The notes beneath the pieces were generated by a model, which saw only the letters and a program-made list of their open reading frames with translations, had not been told where the DNA came from and did no database searches. The translations under genes and the position numbers were made by a program. A stretch of DNA of 64,000 nucleotides from Carnobacterium_B sp040274945 (lineage in GTDB: Bacteria > Bacillota > Bacilli > Lactobacillales > Carnobacteriaceae), in the NCBI RefSeq assembly GCF_040274945.1, contig NZ_JBEMAR010000011.1, positions 1 through 64,000 of the forward strand, in the 5' to 3' direction. Shown one piece after another: positions 7,227-16,792 of the stretch. Each line of letters starts with the position of its first letter. Position 1 is the first letter of the stretch.

Positions 7227-9239
7227 ATGGAAAATAAATTAACCACTAAACAAAAAAAGAACTTATCTATTTCAGGATTGTTAGTAACATTAGGAGTTGT
7301 CTACGGAGATATCGGGACCTCTCCGTTATACGTTATGAAAGCTTTAATAGAAGGCAATGGAGGGCTAGTTTCCGTTACAGATGAATTTATTTATGGAGCG
7401 TTATCTTTAGTATTTTGGACACTTACGTTATTGACAACAATTAAATATGTCATGATTGCTCTAAGAGCTGACAATCATGGAGAAGGCGGTATTTTTTCGC
7501 TTTATGCTTTAATTAGAAAAAAAGCTAGTTGGCTAATTGTACCAGCCATCATAGGAGGGGCAGCTCTCTTAGCCGATGGGATATTAACGCCTGCAGTTAC
7601 CGTTACGACAGCTATTGAAGGACTAAGGACGATTCCAGCTTATGTTTCGTTTTTTGGAACTGGACAACAAACAGTGATTATGATCACGCTCGTTATCATT
7701 ACTTTCTTATTCTTAATTCAGCGATTTGGAACGGAATTAATCGGTAAATTTTTTGGTCCGTTAATGTTCCTGTGGTTTTTTATGATTGGAACAATTGGAT
7801 TAGTGAATGTATTAGGGAATTTTGATATTTTCCGCTCACTTTCGCCTGTATACGGTATTAAATTTTTGTTTAGCGAAAATAATAAAGCTGGGTTCTTAAT
7901 ATTGGGCAGTGTTTTCCTAGCAACTACTGGAGCGGAAGCTTTGTATTCTGATTTAGGACATGTGGGTCGAAAAAATATTTATTTAACTTGGCCATATGTT
8001 AAAATTTGTTTGTTGCTAAGCTATTTAGGACAAGGGGCTTGGCTTTTAGATGTAAGGGATAATGAACAACTGCAAGCGATAAAAGGTTTTAATCCTTTTT
8101 TTGAAATAATGCCCGATTGGTTTAGGATGATAGGGGTAGCTGCGGCAACTTTAGCAGCTATTATCGCTTCACAAGCGTTAATATCAGGATCCTATACATT
8201 GGTTTCTGAAGCCATAAAACTAAAGTTATTGCCCCGTTTGAAAACCATTTATCCATCAAGTTCTAAAGGTCAATTGTATATTCCAGTTGTCAATACGATT
8301 TTATGGTTATCTTGTTTAGGAGTCGTTTTATATTTCAGAAACTCAGAGCACATGGAAGCAGCATATGGACTAGCCATTACCATTACAATGTTAATGACGA
8401 CTATTCTGTTGTTTAATTACTTAATTGTTAAAAAAGTTCCTAAAGTATTAGCAGGTATGATGATTATTTTCTTCGGTGTACTTGAAATCCTATTTTTCAT
8501 TTCAAGTATTTCAAAATTTTTCCATGGCGGATTTGTAACCATCATTATCGCAGCGACTATTTTAATGGTTATGGTTATATGGCACAAGGCAAATCAAATT
8601 GAACAAAATATTGTAAGAGAAGTGAGTCTCTTAGATTACAAAAATCAATTAAGTAAACTTAAAGCGGAAGAGTCAATACCCTATTATGCTACTAATCTTG
8701 TTTACCTTACGAGTAAAGAAACTGAGGGGATGATTGATAATGAGATCATTTATTCGATATTTGATAAGCAACCAAAACGAGCAGCTGTTTATTGGTTTGT
8801 AAATGTTCTTGTAACAGATGAACCTAGAACAATGGAGTATACTGTAGAAACATTTGAGACAGACTTTATTGTTAAAGTTCAATTGCGGCTTGGTTTTAGA
8901 GTTCCACAACAAGTGAGTACCTATTTGAGACAAATCGTCATAGATCTTATGGCTGATGGTACAATTGAGAAACAACCCCAACATTGGGCTACGAATAATT
9001 TTAATCAAGATATTGGCGATTTTTGTTTTGTGCTGGTTCGCGAAGAACTTTCTGTAGATTCTGAACTATCTCGCAAAGGTCACTTTATTATGTCAGTCAA
9101 GCTAGCAATAAAAAAAGTTTCCGTTTCTCCAATAAAATGGTTTGGACTTGAATACACAGATGTAAAAATTGAACACGTTCCATTATTGCTTGGAAATCGT
9201 AAAAAGACCAAATTGAAACGTGTAACTACAAAAATATAA
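7227..9239 (+). CDS. kup: Kup-family potassium uptake protein
   Basis: Integral membrane K+ importer (KUP/HAK/KT family), probably H+-coupled. From the chosen ATG it has 670 residues. The family hallmark GVVYGDIGTSPLYVMKAL lies near residue 20. About 12 hydrophobic segments run to near residue 450, then a soluble C-terminal domain that in lactococcal relatives binds c-di-AMP. An upstream in-frame ATG at 7176 falls in the U-tract of the riboswitch terminator and lacks a ribosome site. The ATG at 7227 follows GGAAGGAACGG and gives a normal N-terminus. Control by a Mn-type riboswitch is unexpected for a K+ transporter. Confidence 0.94.
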   Translation: MENKLTTKQKKNLSISGLLVTLGVVYGDIGTSPLYVMKALIEGNGGLVSVTDEFIYGALSLVFWTLTLLTTIKYVMIALRADNHGEGGIFSLYALIRKKASWLIVPAIIGGAALLADGILTPAVTVTTAIEGLRTIPAYVSFFGTGQQTVIMITLVIITFLFLIQRFGTELIGKFFGPLMFLWFFMIGTIGLVNVLGNFDIFRSLSPVYGIKFLFSENNKAGFLILGSVFLATTGAEALYSDLGHVGRKNIYLTWPYVKICLLLSYLGQGAWLLDVRDNEQLQAIKGFNPFFEIMPDWFRMIGVAAATLAAIIASQALISGSYTLVSEAIKLKLLPRLKTIYPSSSKGQLYIPVVNTILWLSCLGVVLYFRNSEHMEAAYGLAITITMLMTTILLFNYLIVKKVPKVLAGMMIIFFGVLEILFFISSISKFFHGGFVTIIIAATILMVMVIWHKANQIEQNIVREVSLLDYKNQLSKLKAEESIPYYATNLVYLTSKETEGMIDNEIIYSIFDKQPKRAAVYWFVNVLVTDEPRTMEYTVETFETDFIVKVQLRLGFRVPQQVSTYLRQIVIDLMADGTIEKQPQHWATNNFNQDIGDFCFVLVREELSVDSELSRKGHFIMSVKLAIKKVSVSPIKWFGLEYTDVKIEHVPLLLGNRKKTKLKRVTTKI

Positions 9240-9248
9240 AGAAGCATT

Positions 9249-9301
9249 CAAACAAAGAAGCCTGTGGAAGAAAGTAACATTCTACCAAGGCTTTTTGTTT
9301 G
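9249..9301 (+). terminator. kup terminator
   Basis: CAAACAAAGAAGCC (9249-9262) pairs with GGCTTTTTGTTTG (9289-9301). The stem is imperfect with a long loop. Confidence 0.65.
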
Positions 9302-9410
9302 CATAGAAAAGATAATTTTGAAAGCAAAATATATTTAAGTAACGAATACTTCACTTTTATGGTATAATACAAAAGATGCAAAAGAGTATCAAGAGAAATG
9401 AGGCGATAAA

Positions 9411-10760
9411 ATGGAACATACCTTTGAAAAGTTTGGGTTACAACCCTTTTTAATTGACGCAATAAATGAAATTGGTTTTACAAAACCAACTGAAGTACAA
9501 GAAAAGCTTATACCAGCTATTAAAAGTGGGAAAAGTGTTATTGGTCAATCACAAACGGGTTCAGGAAAAACTCATACATTTTTACTTCCATTACTAAACA
9601 AAATTGATCCATCACGCAAAGAAGTGCAAGTGGTGATCACTTCTCCTAGTAGAGAATTAGCAGAACAAATTTATCAAGCAGCACTTCAATTAGTTGAAAA
9701 AGCTCCTACTAAAATTATTGTACAAAATTTTGTAGGTGGAACAGATAAAAAACGACAAATGACTAAATTAGCTGGAGTTCAACCACATGTTGTAATTGGA
9801 ACACCTGGTAGAATTTTAGATTTAGTATCTGAAAAAGCATTATTGATTTATACGTCTCCAGTCTTGGTTATTGACGAAGCAGATATGACCCTAGATATGG
9901 GATTCTTAACAGATGTTGACCAAATCGCAAGTAAGTTACCAGAAAAGTTGCAAATGCTTGTCTTCTCAGCAACTATCCCAATTAAATTGCAACCGTTTTT
10001 GAAAAAGTATATGTCTAATCCATTATTTGAACAAATTCAGCCTAAAGAAATTATTTCGCCAACGATTGAAAATTGGCTTATTTCTACAAAAGGGAAAGAC
10101 AGAATTGATGTTATTTATGAATTATTGACAATTGGACAACCGTATTTGGTCATGATTTTTGCAAATACGAAAACTAAAGTTGATGAATTAGCGGATGGTC
10201 TTAAATCCAGAGGGATCAAAGTAGCTAAGATTCATGGAGATATTCCCCCACGTGAAAGAAAACGTGTAATGAAACAAGTACAAAATCTTGAATATCAATT
10301 TGTTGTTGCAACTGATTTAGCTGCACGTGGTATTGATATTGAAGGTGTTTCACATGTAATCAATGCTGAGATTCCAAGAGACCTTAGCTTCTTTATTCAC
10401 CGTGTTGGTAGAACTGGAAGAAACAATCTTAAAGGAACTGCCATCACTTTGTATGCTCCAAGCGATGAAAGTTTAATCATAGACATTGAAAAATTAGGGA
10501 TTCCTTTTGAACCAAAAATAATTCAAAAAGGTGAAATAGTAGATACGTATGATCGTAAGCGTCGCACAACTCGTGAAAATACGGCTACTGATAAAATTGA
10601 TCCTAAATTGAAGAGTATGATAAGTCAGACAAAGAAAAAAGTTAAACCAGGATACAAGAAAAAAATGTCTCGTGCCATTAAAGAGAGTGGCTTGAAGCAG
10701 CGTCGTGTTGAACGCCGTAGCCAAGCTAATGCTATTAAAAAAGCAAACAAGAAAAAATAA
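9411..10760 (+). CDS. cshB: DEAD-box RNA helicase, CshB type
   Basis: ATP-dependent RNA helicase likely acting in ribosome assembly, mRNA turnover or cold adaptation. The 449 residues show a Q motif region (FTKPTEVQ, 23-30), Walker A SQTGSGKT (47-54), DEAD box VIDEADMTLD near 153, SAT (FSATIP), and motif VI HRVGRTGR near 325. A strongly basic Lys/Arg-rich tail ends the protein and probably binds RNA. The N-terminus resembles Bacillus CshB (YqfR) more than CshA. A TATAAT at 9363-9368 suggests its own promoter; the ribosome site is GAGGCGA. It is followed by a terminator. Confidence 0.9.
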   Translation: MEHTFEKFGLQPFLIDAINEIGFTKPTEVQEKLIPAIKSGKSVIGQSQTGSGKTHTFLLPLLNKIDPSRKEVQVVITSPSRELAEQIYQAALQLVEKAPTKIIVQNFVGGTDKKRQMTKLAGVQPHVVIGTPGRILDLVSEKALLIYTSPVLVIDEADMTLDMGFLTDVDQIASKLPEKLQMLVFSATIPIKLQPFLKKYMSNPLFEQIQPKEIISPTIENWLISTKGKDRIDVIYELLTIGQPYLVMIFANTKTKVDELADGLKSRGIKVAKIHGDIPPRERKRVMKQVQNLEYQFVVATDLAARGIDIEGVSHVINAEIPRDLSFFIHRVGRTGRNNLKGTAITLYAPSDESLIIDIEKLGIPFEPKIIQKGEIVDTYDRKRRTTRENTATDKIDPKLKSMISQTKKKVKPGYKKKMSRAIKESGLKQRRVERRSQANAIKKANKKK

Positions 10761-10766
10761 TTGCAA

Positions 10767-10801
10767 AAAAAGGAGTTGAGAATCATTCTCAGCTCCTTTT
10801 T
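10767..10801. terminator. Terminator between cshB and the DUF1189 gene
   Basis: AAAAGGAGtTGAGAA / TTCTCAgCTCCTTTTT, a compact stem with a three-base loop, A- and T-flanked, serving both convergent genes. Confidence 0.85.
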
Positions 10802-10812
10802 AATATCTTTTT

Positions 10813-11562
10813 TTAAGGCAGACGTTTCGTTTTAGGTAGTACTCGAATGGCTAAATAATAGATGAATAAAGTTACAAGTGTCTTGATTTCCAGTTGAAAA
10901 GCAGGCATTAAATTAACACTATTTAATAGTGCCATGAATAGCGTTGGCAACGTAGAAGCAACCAAGACGATTTTCCAGTTGTCACCAAATTTCAACTTTC
11001 TTCCAGTAAGAATAGAGAGAATATTCGCAAATAACGTATATAGTAAAGTATACAAAAATGTAATAAAAAGAGTAGATAACCACACAAGAATAAATGTAAT
11101 AAGTGGCAAGTTAATACCAAATGCCTGAACATTTAAAATAAGGTCAATAAAGGTTTCGCTTGTTAAGCCGTTTAGCTGAGTGTATGGCAGTTGAATAGGG
11201 TAATCTGGAAGAACAAAATAAAGACTCTCTTCTAAAAAGGCAATTCCTAATAAGTTTGCAACTAAATCTTGTTCTACATCTTCAATGGTTCTTTCTCCAT
11301 TTGGGTCAAAGGTGAAAATAATCGAATTCGTTTGATAAATATAACTTTTTACAGGTTCCGATGTAACGAGTTGATCATTTTCTATAGTAAAAGATGGAAT
11401 ACTTTCTGCAATAATTTGGCCATCTCGACTAAAATTATTGATTATTTGATTGCTTTGTATCCAAATTGGAATAGTTGCGATGAAAGCGATAAATAAAAAA
11501 TAAAGAACTACTTTTCCCTTTTTCAATGTGAGTGCTTGTGCTAGCTTTTCTGGATGAATCAA
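10813..11562 (-). CDS. DUF1189 family membrane protein
   Basis: Function unknown. It has one N-terminal membrane segment (about 19-36), an extracytoplasmic domain, then three to four hydrophobic segments (about 150-185, 200-240), the DUF1189 layout. The span given uses the first conventional start (TTG), but that codon has no ribosome site. The frame stays open upstream: an AGGAG (complement of 11601-11605) lies eight bases before an in-frame ATT at 11592. That would add ten residues (IQFITLIKDS), which fits the family's N-terminus better. It is monocistronic and convergent with cshB. Membership is inferred from topology and sequence resemblance. Confidence 0.8.
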   Translation of the reverse strand: MIHPEKLAQALTLKKGKVVLYFLFIAFIATIPIWIQSNQIINNFSRDGQIIAESIPSFTIENDQLVTSEPVKSYIYQTNSIIFTFDPNGERTIEDVEQDLVANLLGIAFLEESLYFVLPDYPIQLPYTQLNGLTSETFIDLILNVQAFGINLPLITFILVWLSTLFITFLYTLLYTLFANILSILTGRKLKFGDNWKIVLVASTLPTLFMALLNSVNLMPAFQLEIKTLVTLFIYYLAIRVLPKTKRLP

Positions 11563-11818
11563 TGAATCTTTAATTAAAGTTATGAATTGAATAATAATCT
11601 CTCCTGACTTGATAAAACGAATGAATTTTCTATTACATACTAATAGTGCTTAAATTTATTGTAGCGGTTAAATTTAATAAACTCAATAGGCTATAGGTAC
11701 TAAAAAGTAATTGTGTTATTTTTTCTAAAAATAACTACCTGAATACTTTGTGTTTTTTATTGAAAGGTGTTACATTTATTAGGGAAAGCCTAAAAAAAGA
11801 TAATTGGAGGAATTGATT

Positions 11819-12427
11819 ATGACATACGAATTACCAAACTTACCTTATGCATATGATGCATTAGAACCACATATCGATCAAGCAACTATGGAGTTTCATC
11901 ATGATAAGCATCATGCAACATACGTTGAAAAAACAAATGCTGCTCTTGAAAAATACCCAGAGTTAGCTGAAAAATCAATTGAAGAATTAGTAGCAGATTT
12001 AAATTCTGTTCCTGAAGAAATCCGTACAGCTATCCGTAATAATGGTGGCGGACATGCTAACCACAGCTTCTTCTGGGAAATTCTTTCACCAAATGGTGGC
12101 GGAGAACCAACTGGAGCGTTGAAAGAAGATATTGAAGCAACTTTTGGAAGTTTTGATAAATTCAAAGAAGCAATTGAAACTGCTGGAGCTGGCCAATTTG
12201 GTTCAGGTTGGGCATGGTTAGTTCTTAACAATGGTAAATTAGAAGTAACTTCAACAGCTAATCAAGATTCTCCATTAACAGATGGAAAAACACCACTTTT
12301 CGGAGTAGATGTTTGGGAACATGCATACTACTTAAACTACCAAAACAAACGCCCTGCTTATTTAAAAGCAGTATGGAATGTTGTTAACTGGAATGAAGTA
12401 GCAAAACGTTACGAAGCAGCTAAATAA
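11819..12427 (+). CDS. sodA: Superoxide dismutase [Mn/Fe]
   Basis: Cytosolic dismutation of superoxide. The 202 residues carry the metal ligands His27, a second His in GHANHSFFWE (near 81), and Asp/His in DVWEHAYY (near 164/168). GSGWAWLV and the NYQNKRPAYL tail are standard. The start is ATG 11819, after TTGGAGGAA; an in-frame TTG at 11804 is part of the ribosome site and is rejected. Mn specificity is likely in lactic acid bacteria but is not proven by sequence. It is a single-gene unit with its own terminator. Confidence 0.96.
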   Translation: MTYELPNLPYAYDALEPHIDQATMEFHHDKHHATYVEKTNAALEKYPELAEKSIEELVADLNSVPEEIRTAIRNNGGGHANHSFFWEILSPNGGGEPTGALKEDIEATFGSFDKFKEAIETAGAGQFGSGWAWLVLNNGKLEVTSTANQDSPLTDGKTPLFGVDVWEHAYYLNYQNKRPAYLKAVWNVVNWNEVAKRYEAAK

Positions 12428-12438
12428 ATTTTTAATTT

Positions 12439-12472
12439 AAAAAGACAAGCACTCATGTGTTTGTCTTTTTTT
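12439..12472 (+). terminator. sodA terminator
   Basis: AAAAAGACAAGCA / TGtTTGTCTTTTTTT with a short loop directly after sodA. Confidence 0.85.
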
Positions 12473-12568
12473 GAATAATCTTACCTTGCGAAGTTTTGTA
12501 ACCGTTCTCTTTTGTGGTAAAATTAAGGTGTACAAATAGGAGTACCTTAATCAGTGAGGAGTGGTGAA

Positions 12569-13099
12569 ATGAGTAAACGGTTCATCGGTGTTTATCCGTC
12601 TATAGAATCATTGATAGAAAAAATAAACAAACTTTTAGTTGAGGGACAAGCCATCAACCAAATGACACTCGTTACAAATAAAGACAGAGAAGCTATTTTA
12701 CATGAATTCCAAATGGCTGTTCCACTTTACGAAAATCGCCCAATTTTATTAGAAAAGACAACTTGGTTGGTTCACCACACAGAAACTGATGATATTTTCT
12801 CGTTAGAAAAATATGGACTATCTATTAAAGAAGAACAAGACCACTATAACCAAGCAATGACTGAATTAACGTATGTTTTATTATTAGGTGAGAATTCAGA
12901 TGAGAATTATTGGTATCCAAAGAAACGGTTAGGCCAACACATCACAGATACTGAAGGAAATAAAGAGTTTAATCATCAATCTGATTTTATCAACTCGGGA
13001 TCAGCGAATAGCGATATCAGCAGTCCACGGTATAATGGCACATACAATAATCAACCATGGTTTGCACCGGATTCAAATAATGATACCACCAGACGATAA
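12569..13099 (+). CDS. YflT-like general stress protein
   Basis: A 176-residue protein whose first 110 residues (KRFIGVYPSIESLIEKINKL, then VTNKD and a cap of alternating helix/strand) match the YflT/general-stress-17M domain. That domain occurs in stress-induced proteins of unknown biochemical role. The C-terminal 60 residues are rich in Asn, Ser and Asp and probably disordered. The ATG follows GTGAGGAGTGG; the upstream in-frame start at 12554 is discarded because it overlaps that site. It is monocistronic with a strong terminator. The neighbouring sodA is consistent with a stress role but proves nothing. Confidence 0.78.
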   Translation: MSKRFIGVYPSIESLIEKINKLLVEGQAINQMTLVTNKDREAILHEFQMAVPLYENRPILLEKTTWLVHHTETDDIFSLEKYGLSIKEEQDHYNQAMTELTYVLLLGENSDENYWYPKKRLGQHITDTEGNKEFNHQSDFINSGSANSDISSPRYNGTYNNQPWFAPDSNNDTTRR

Positions 13100-13110
13100 A
13101 AATTCTCTTA

Positions 13111-13157
13111 AAAAAATAACCCTAGTGTCCTTAAAAAGGAAATCAGGGTTATTTTTA
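13111..13157 (+). terminator. Terminator after the YflT-like gene
   Basis: AAAAATAACCCT / AGGGTTATTTTT flanks an inner TCCTT/AAGGA stem. The outer arms and T-tract give a strong terminator. Confidence 0.85.
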
Positions 13158-13230
13158 TCTTCAAATCGTCCGTTAGTATTTACTAGAATGCATTAACCAA
13201 AAGGAACGTTTGACCAGAAGCACGTTAGGA

Positions 13231-13869
13231 TTATACAATTTGAATACCTAACATATTGGCAATAACAAGAGCTTGTCCAGCATTTAGTTTACATCCTTTT
13301 ACTAAATCAATAGATACAGATAAGTTTTCAAATTCAGAATCGCTAAAATTTAATCCGTTGAGGTTGGTTTGCATAATAGACAATTGATTTAATTGACACC
13401 TCACAAAATCTAGTTTTTTCCAAGTCACTTCAAAAAATTCACTTTCAACCAATGAACAGTCTTGGAAACGAACTTGTTTCATTGAAGCATAATTGAAAGA
13501 ACTGTAATTTCCGATACAATGGTCAAACTGAGCGTCAACGATAGATGATTCAGCAAAATTGGTGCCCAGAAACTTCGTATCTTTGAAAGTTGTACGATGG
13601 AAAATAGCACCAATCCATTCATTGTTACTAATGTTGCATCCTTCAAACGTAACATCTAAACATTCAAAACGAGTAAATTGGCAATGTTCAAAGGTCACAT
13701 TAACAAAAGAAACATGTTGGAAGCAGACATTTTCTAGCTGCTTATTGGACAGGGTACAGTCTCTAAATTGACAATTTGTGTAGTAAGCTTCATGATCGAT
13801 TTCATCAAAGTGCGAAGTTGTTAGATTAGCAGGTATTCTAGGTTGAGCTATTTTTATTGATGCATTCAT
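13231..13869 (-). CDS. Pentapeptide-repeat protein
   Basis: A 212-residue protein made largely of A(D/N)LXX-type pentapeptides between about residues 30 and 185, for example CQFRDCTLSN, VSFVNVTFEH, CQFTRFECLD and TKFLGTNFAE. They predict a right-handed quadrilateral beta-helix. There is no signal peptide or membrane segment. Some family members mimic DNA, but most have no known function. Its ATG overlaps the stop of the upstream yfhO-like gene (ATGA), with AAAGGTGG as ribosome site. The two are therefore translationally coupled, which suggests a joint role. Confidence 0.85.
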   Translation of the reverse strand: MNASIKIAQPRIPANLTTSHFDEIDHEAYYTNCQFRDCTLSNKQLENVCFQHVSFVNVTFEHCQFTRFECLDVTFEGCNISNNEWIGAIFHRTTFKDTKFLGTNFAESSIVDAQFDHCIGNYSSFNYASMKQVRFQDCSLVESEFFEVTWKKLDFVRCQLNQLSIMQTNLNGLNFSDSEFENLSVSIDLVKGCKLNAGQALVIANMLGIQIV

Positions 13870-16640
13870 TGGTTTCCACCTTTAAGATTTTTTTTAAGGA
13901 AAAGATTTGTAACAAAAAGTAGCATTGCCGAAATGAGCGTTAAAATGGCTCCTTCAAAAAATAAGGGTGTCGTATAATTAAGTTCAACAACGTGTTTACC
14001 TTCAGTGATAGGAATAACTAACAAACTGTCTAAAGCTTTCTTCGTTTGAACAGGAATACCATCAACTTTAACAGACCAACCTTCACTATACGGAATAGTA
14101 GTCATTAAGATTTCTTGGTCTTGTTGAATAGCTACAGTGCCTTTAAAAGATGTGTTGCCATATTCCTCGATGGTTATGCCACCAACTTTTAGAGATTGGA
14201 TAGCTGCCTCAAATGCAGTTGAATCTAAACGATACAGTTGAAAGTCTTTTAAGCGTATCGTAGATTCTTCTAATTCAATTTTAAACGTAAGCGTATCTCC
14301 TTTGTTTTGACTGGCAATATTTAAAACTAATTGATCTCTGTACGTCTCATATTGAGTGAACGGTTCTCCATTTAAAAATAAGTTAACATCTTCTTCTTTA
14401 ATATTAGGGCTAAGTGTTACATAGTAGGAATCATTCATTTCCGGTGTAAATTGAAAACTTACGGATGCATCGTTATTCAAAACTTGTTTCCGGTAAATCT
14501 TCTCGTTAAGAGCATCGGAAAGGGTCACATTTTGGTATACGGTACTATCAAAATCGCTAGGCACAAAGAACTGCTTTGTACCTCGATTATCAGTCAAACC
14601 TTGTAAAATCGCTTCTTGTAACTGAATCGGCTGATCCTCTATTAAAGAAACGTCTAGGATAGAGTCAGAACTTCCGAAAGCAATTGGTAAGGCATTGGGA
14701 TTTTCGTAAATAAACGTCTTATCCGTTTCGCCAATTTGTGTATAAGAGCGTAAATCAGGTTTTGTCTGCATGGCATTTAGTTCAAATTCCTCTTTTTTGA
14801 CATCTGAAACAGAAGGGATTAGTAAAGAATCTATTAATGATGGTGCTTGTTGCGTCCGATTAAAAGAATCTTTTAATCGAATACTTTTTACGCCCGACGA
14901 TTGGTTGGTTTCTGCAAGATAAAGATTATTTTTTTCGCTCATGTAATACTGAATATTAAATAAAGCGTCGGTCACCAACGTTCCGTTAGAGTAAGCAAGA
15001 AAACCATCTCCTACAGGAAAACCGAGACTACCAAATAATGCAGGTATTGTTCGCTCAAAAGTTGAACTGAAATGAGTTACGCTCGGGTAGTCAGCTTGAA
15101 AACTATCATTTTTTGTTCGTAAAAACGTTTTTTCGACTCGATAAAAATTATCATCCATATCTTGAATGGCATCAACACTGTTATCCAGCCCGGTTTGGTA
15201 AACCGTAAAGCTATCTTGATCGACATAGCTCAAACGGGATAAATCAATTTGAGCATTTACACCCATTTCTACTGCGGTAAGAAGAAAGAGTGCAACAGGC
15301 AGCCAATTGTATTGTTGGGGTTTGATAATAAATAAAAAAATCACCATAAAGGTAAAAAGAACGGTTAAAATAATTTGTTCTGTATAAATAAAATCAAATT
15401 CCCCAGTGTAAACGTAAAAGCTTACTAAAGCTGTTAATAGCATGCTGACAAGTGTACTAATCGGTCGCATGCCTTCGTAATGCATAAAACTTCTAAATCC
15501 ATTAATTAACATAAAGAAGCAAACCACAAACGAAAAGCGGTAAGGGTACCAGATAGGATATTGCATAGCATGCCAGATTTTATTGAAAGCTTCTAAATTC
15601 ATAGAAACAACAAATAGAATCATCAATACTAAGGCGGTCAATCGCTCTTTTTTTGAAAAATAATGGTTAAAGAAGTAACAAAAAAATGAGACAAGTGCTA
15701 AGCTGCCAATAAATAAATTAGGATAACCAGAAGGCATTTGATCAAAATTAAAAGCGCCAATAAATAATTTGGATACCATTTCTGGAAACGGGTAGGCTAA
15801 TTCCCAGTCAAATTCAAATTTAGTGTAGCTGGCTTTACTTTCCATAAGAGAGTGGAAAGTAGGCAGCAGTAAAATCCCTGCTAATCCTGCTCCTAATAGA
15901 GAATGCCAAATGAATAGTCCAATCGAAGTAAGCGTGTCTGTAAATTTGATTTTCCATCGAGTTCCATTTGGATAAGAAACACCGGTCAAACGAAAAATGA
16001 AATAACAAACTAGAAAGAGGCAAATCATATAAGTAATGTAATAATTCGCGAATAACATCAGTCCAAGAAAAAGAGAGTAGAGCAATCCTTTTTTTTCAGC
16101 AATCAATTGTTCAAGCCCCATGACAATAAGCGGCAGAAATATGAGACCGTCTAGCCACATAATGTTTAATTGATTAACAATCGTGTACCCCATTAAAGCG
16201 TAACTAATTGAAAAGGCAGCTAAGATAAAACCAGTTCCGTTGAACGCCTTTTTTAATAAATAGCCAAAACTTAACCCTGCTAAACTAATTTTTAAAAGAG
16301 TCAAGCAAGTCACGGCTAACGTGACCTGAGTATGCGGAAAGAGTAAAAATAATAAATTAAAAGGGCTGGTCAAGTAATAGGCCCATAACCCTACCATATC
16401 TCCACCGATAGCTTTAGAAAAAGAATAAAAGAATGTAGTTGGATCCTCAAAAAAGGTTTGGCGATAATACGAATAAAAATCAATGTATTGTTGTCCTAAG
16501 TCGACTGTTAGTAAAGAATCATTTCCAAAAGGATAAACGCCTTGAAAAATATAAATGAGTGCCATCGTAAAGAAAGGAACAAAAAAAGCTAACAACAAGG
16601 GCCATTGTTTTTGAATAAAGGTCTGCATTGTTTTTTGCAT
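13866..16640 (-). CDS. YfhO-family polytopic membrane protein (GT-C-type glycosyltransferase)
   Basis: A large membrane protein with at least 12 hydrophobic segments in the first 480 residues, an extracytoplasmic C-terminal domain, and a last membrane segment near the end. PFGNDSLLTVDLGQQYIDFY close to the N-terminus is the YfhO-type first loop with acidic residues. Characterised relatives (B. subtilis YfhO, Listeria GtlB) glycosylate lipoteichoic or wall teichoic acid outside the cell using undecaprenyl-linked sugars. That role here is inference. ATG 16640 is chosen (924 residues) because ATGGAG with nine bases' spacing precedes it; the next upstream ATG (16655) would overlap that ribosome site. 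It is coupled by ATGA to the pentapeptide-repeat gene. Confidence 0.88.
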   Translation of the reverse strand: MQKTMQTFIQKQWPLLLAFFVPFFTMALIYIFQGVYPFGNDSLLTVDLGQQYIDFYSYYRQTFFEDPTTFFYSFSKAIGGDMVGLWAYYLTSPFNLLFLLFPHTQVTLAVTCLTLLKISLAGLSFGYLLKKAFNGTGFILAAFSISYALMGYTIVNQLNIMWLDGLIFLPLIVMGLEQLIAEKKGLLYSLFLGLMLFANYYITYMICLFLVCYFIFRLTGVSYPNGTRWKIKFTDTLTSIGLFIWHSLLGAGLAGILLLPTFHSLMESKASYTKFEFDWELAYPFPEMVSKLFIGAFNFDQMPSGYPNLFIGSLALVSFFCYFFNHYFSKKERLTALVLMILFVVSMNLEAFNKIWHAMQYPIWYPYRFSFVVCFFMLINGFRSFMHYEGMRPISTLVSMLLTALVSFYVYTGEFDFIYTEQIILTVLFTFMVIFLFIIKPQQYNWLPVALFLLTAVEMGVNAQIDLSRLSYVDQDSFTVYQTGLDNSVDAIQDMDDNFYRVEKTFLRTKNDSFQADYPSVTHFSSTFERTIPALFGSLGFPVGDGFLAYSNGTLVTDALFNIQYYMSEKNNLYLAETNQSSGVKSIRLKDSFNRTQQAPSLIDSLLIPSVSDVKKEEFELNAMQTKPDLRSYTQIGETDKTFIYENPNALPIAFGSSDSILDVSLIEDQPIQLQEAILQGLTDNRGTKQFFVPSDFDSTVYQNVTLSDALNEKIYRKQVLNNDASVSFQFTPEMNDSYYVTLSPNIKEEDVNLFLNGEPFTQYETYRDQLVLNIASQNKGDTLTFKIELEESTIRLKDFQLYRLDSTAFEAAIQSLKVGGITIEEYGNTSFKGTVAIQQDQEILMTTIPYSEGWSVKVDGIPVQTKKALDSLLVIPITEGKHVVELNYTTPLFFEGAILTLISAMLLFVTNLFLKKNLKGGNQ

Positions 16641-16792
16641 CAGTTTCAACTCCATTAACGAACTAGTAATTCTTCCAAGTACTAGAATAGCATAGAATGA
16701 GATGAAATAATTAAAGTTTTCTTTAATCAGTAGTTAATTCAAAACAAATTTGATACAATGAGACAAGTAATTTGAACAGGAAGGTGTCTTTT

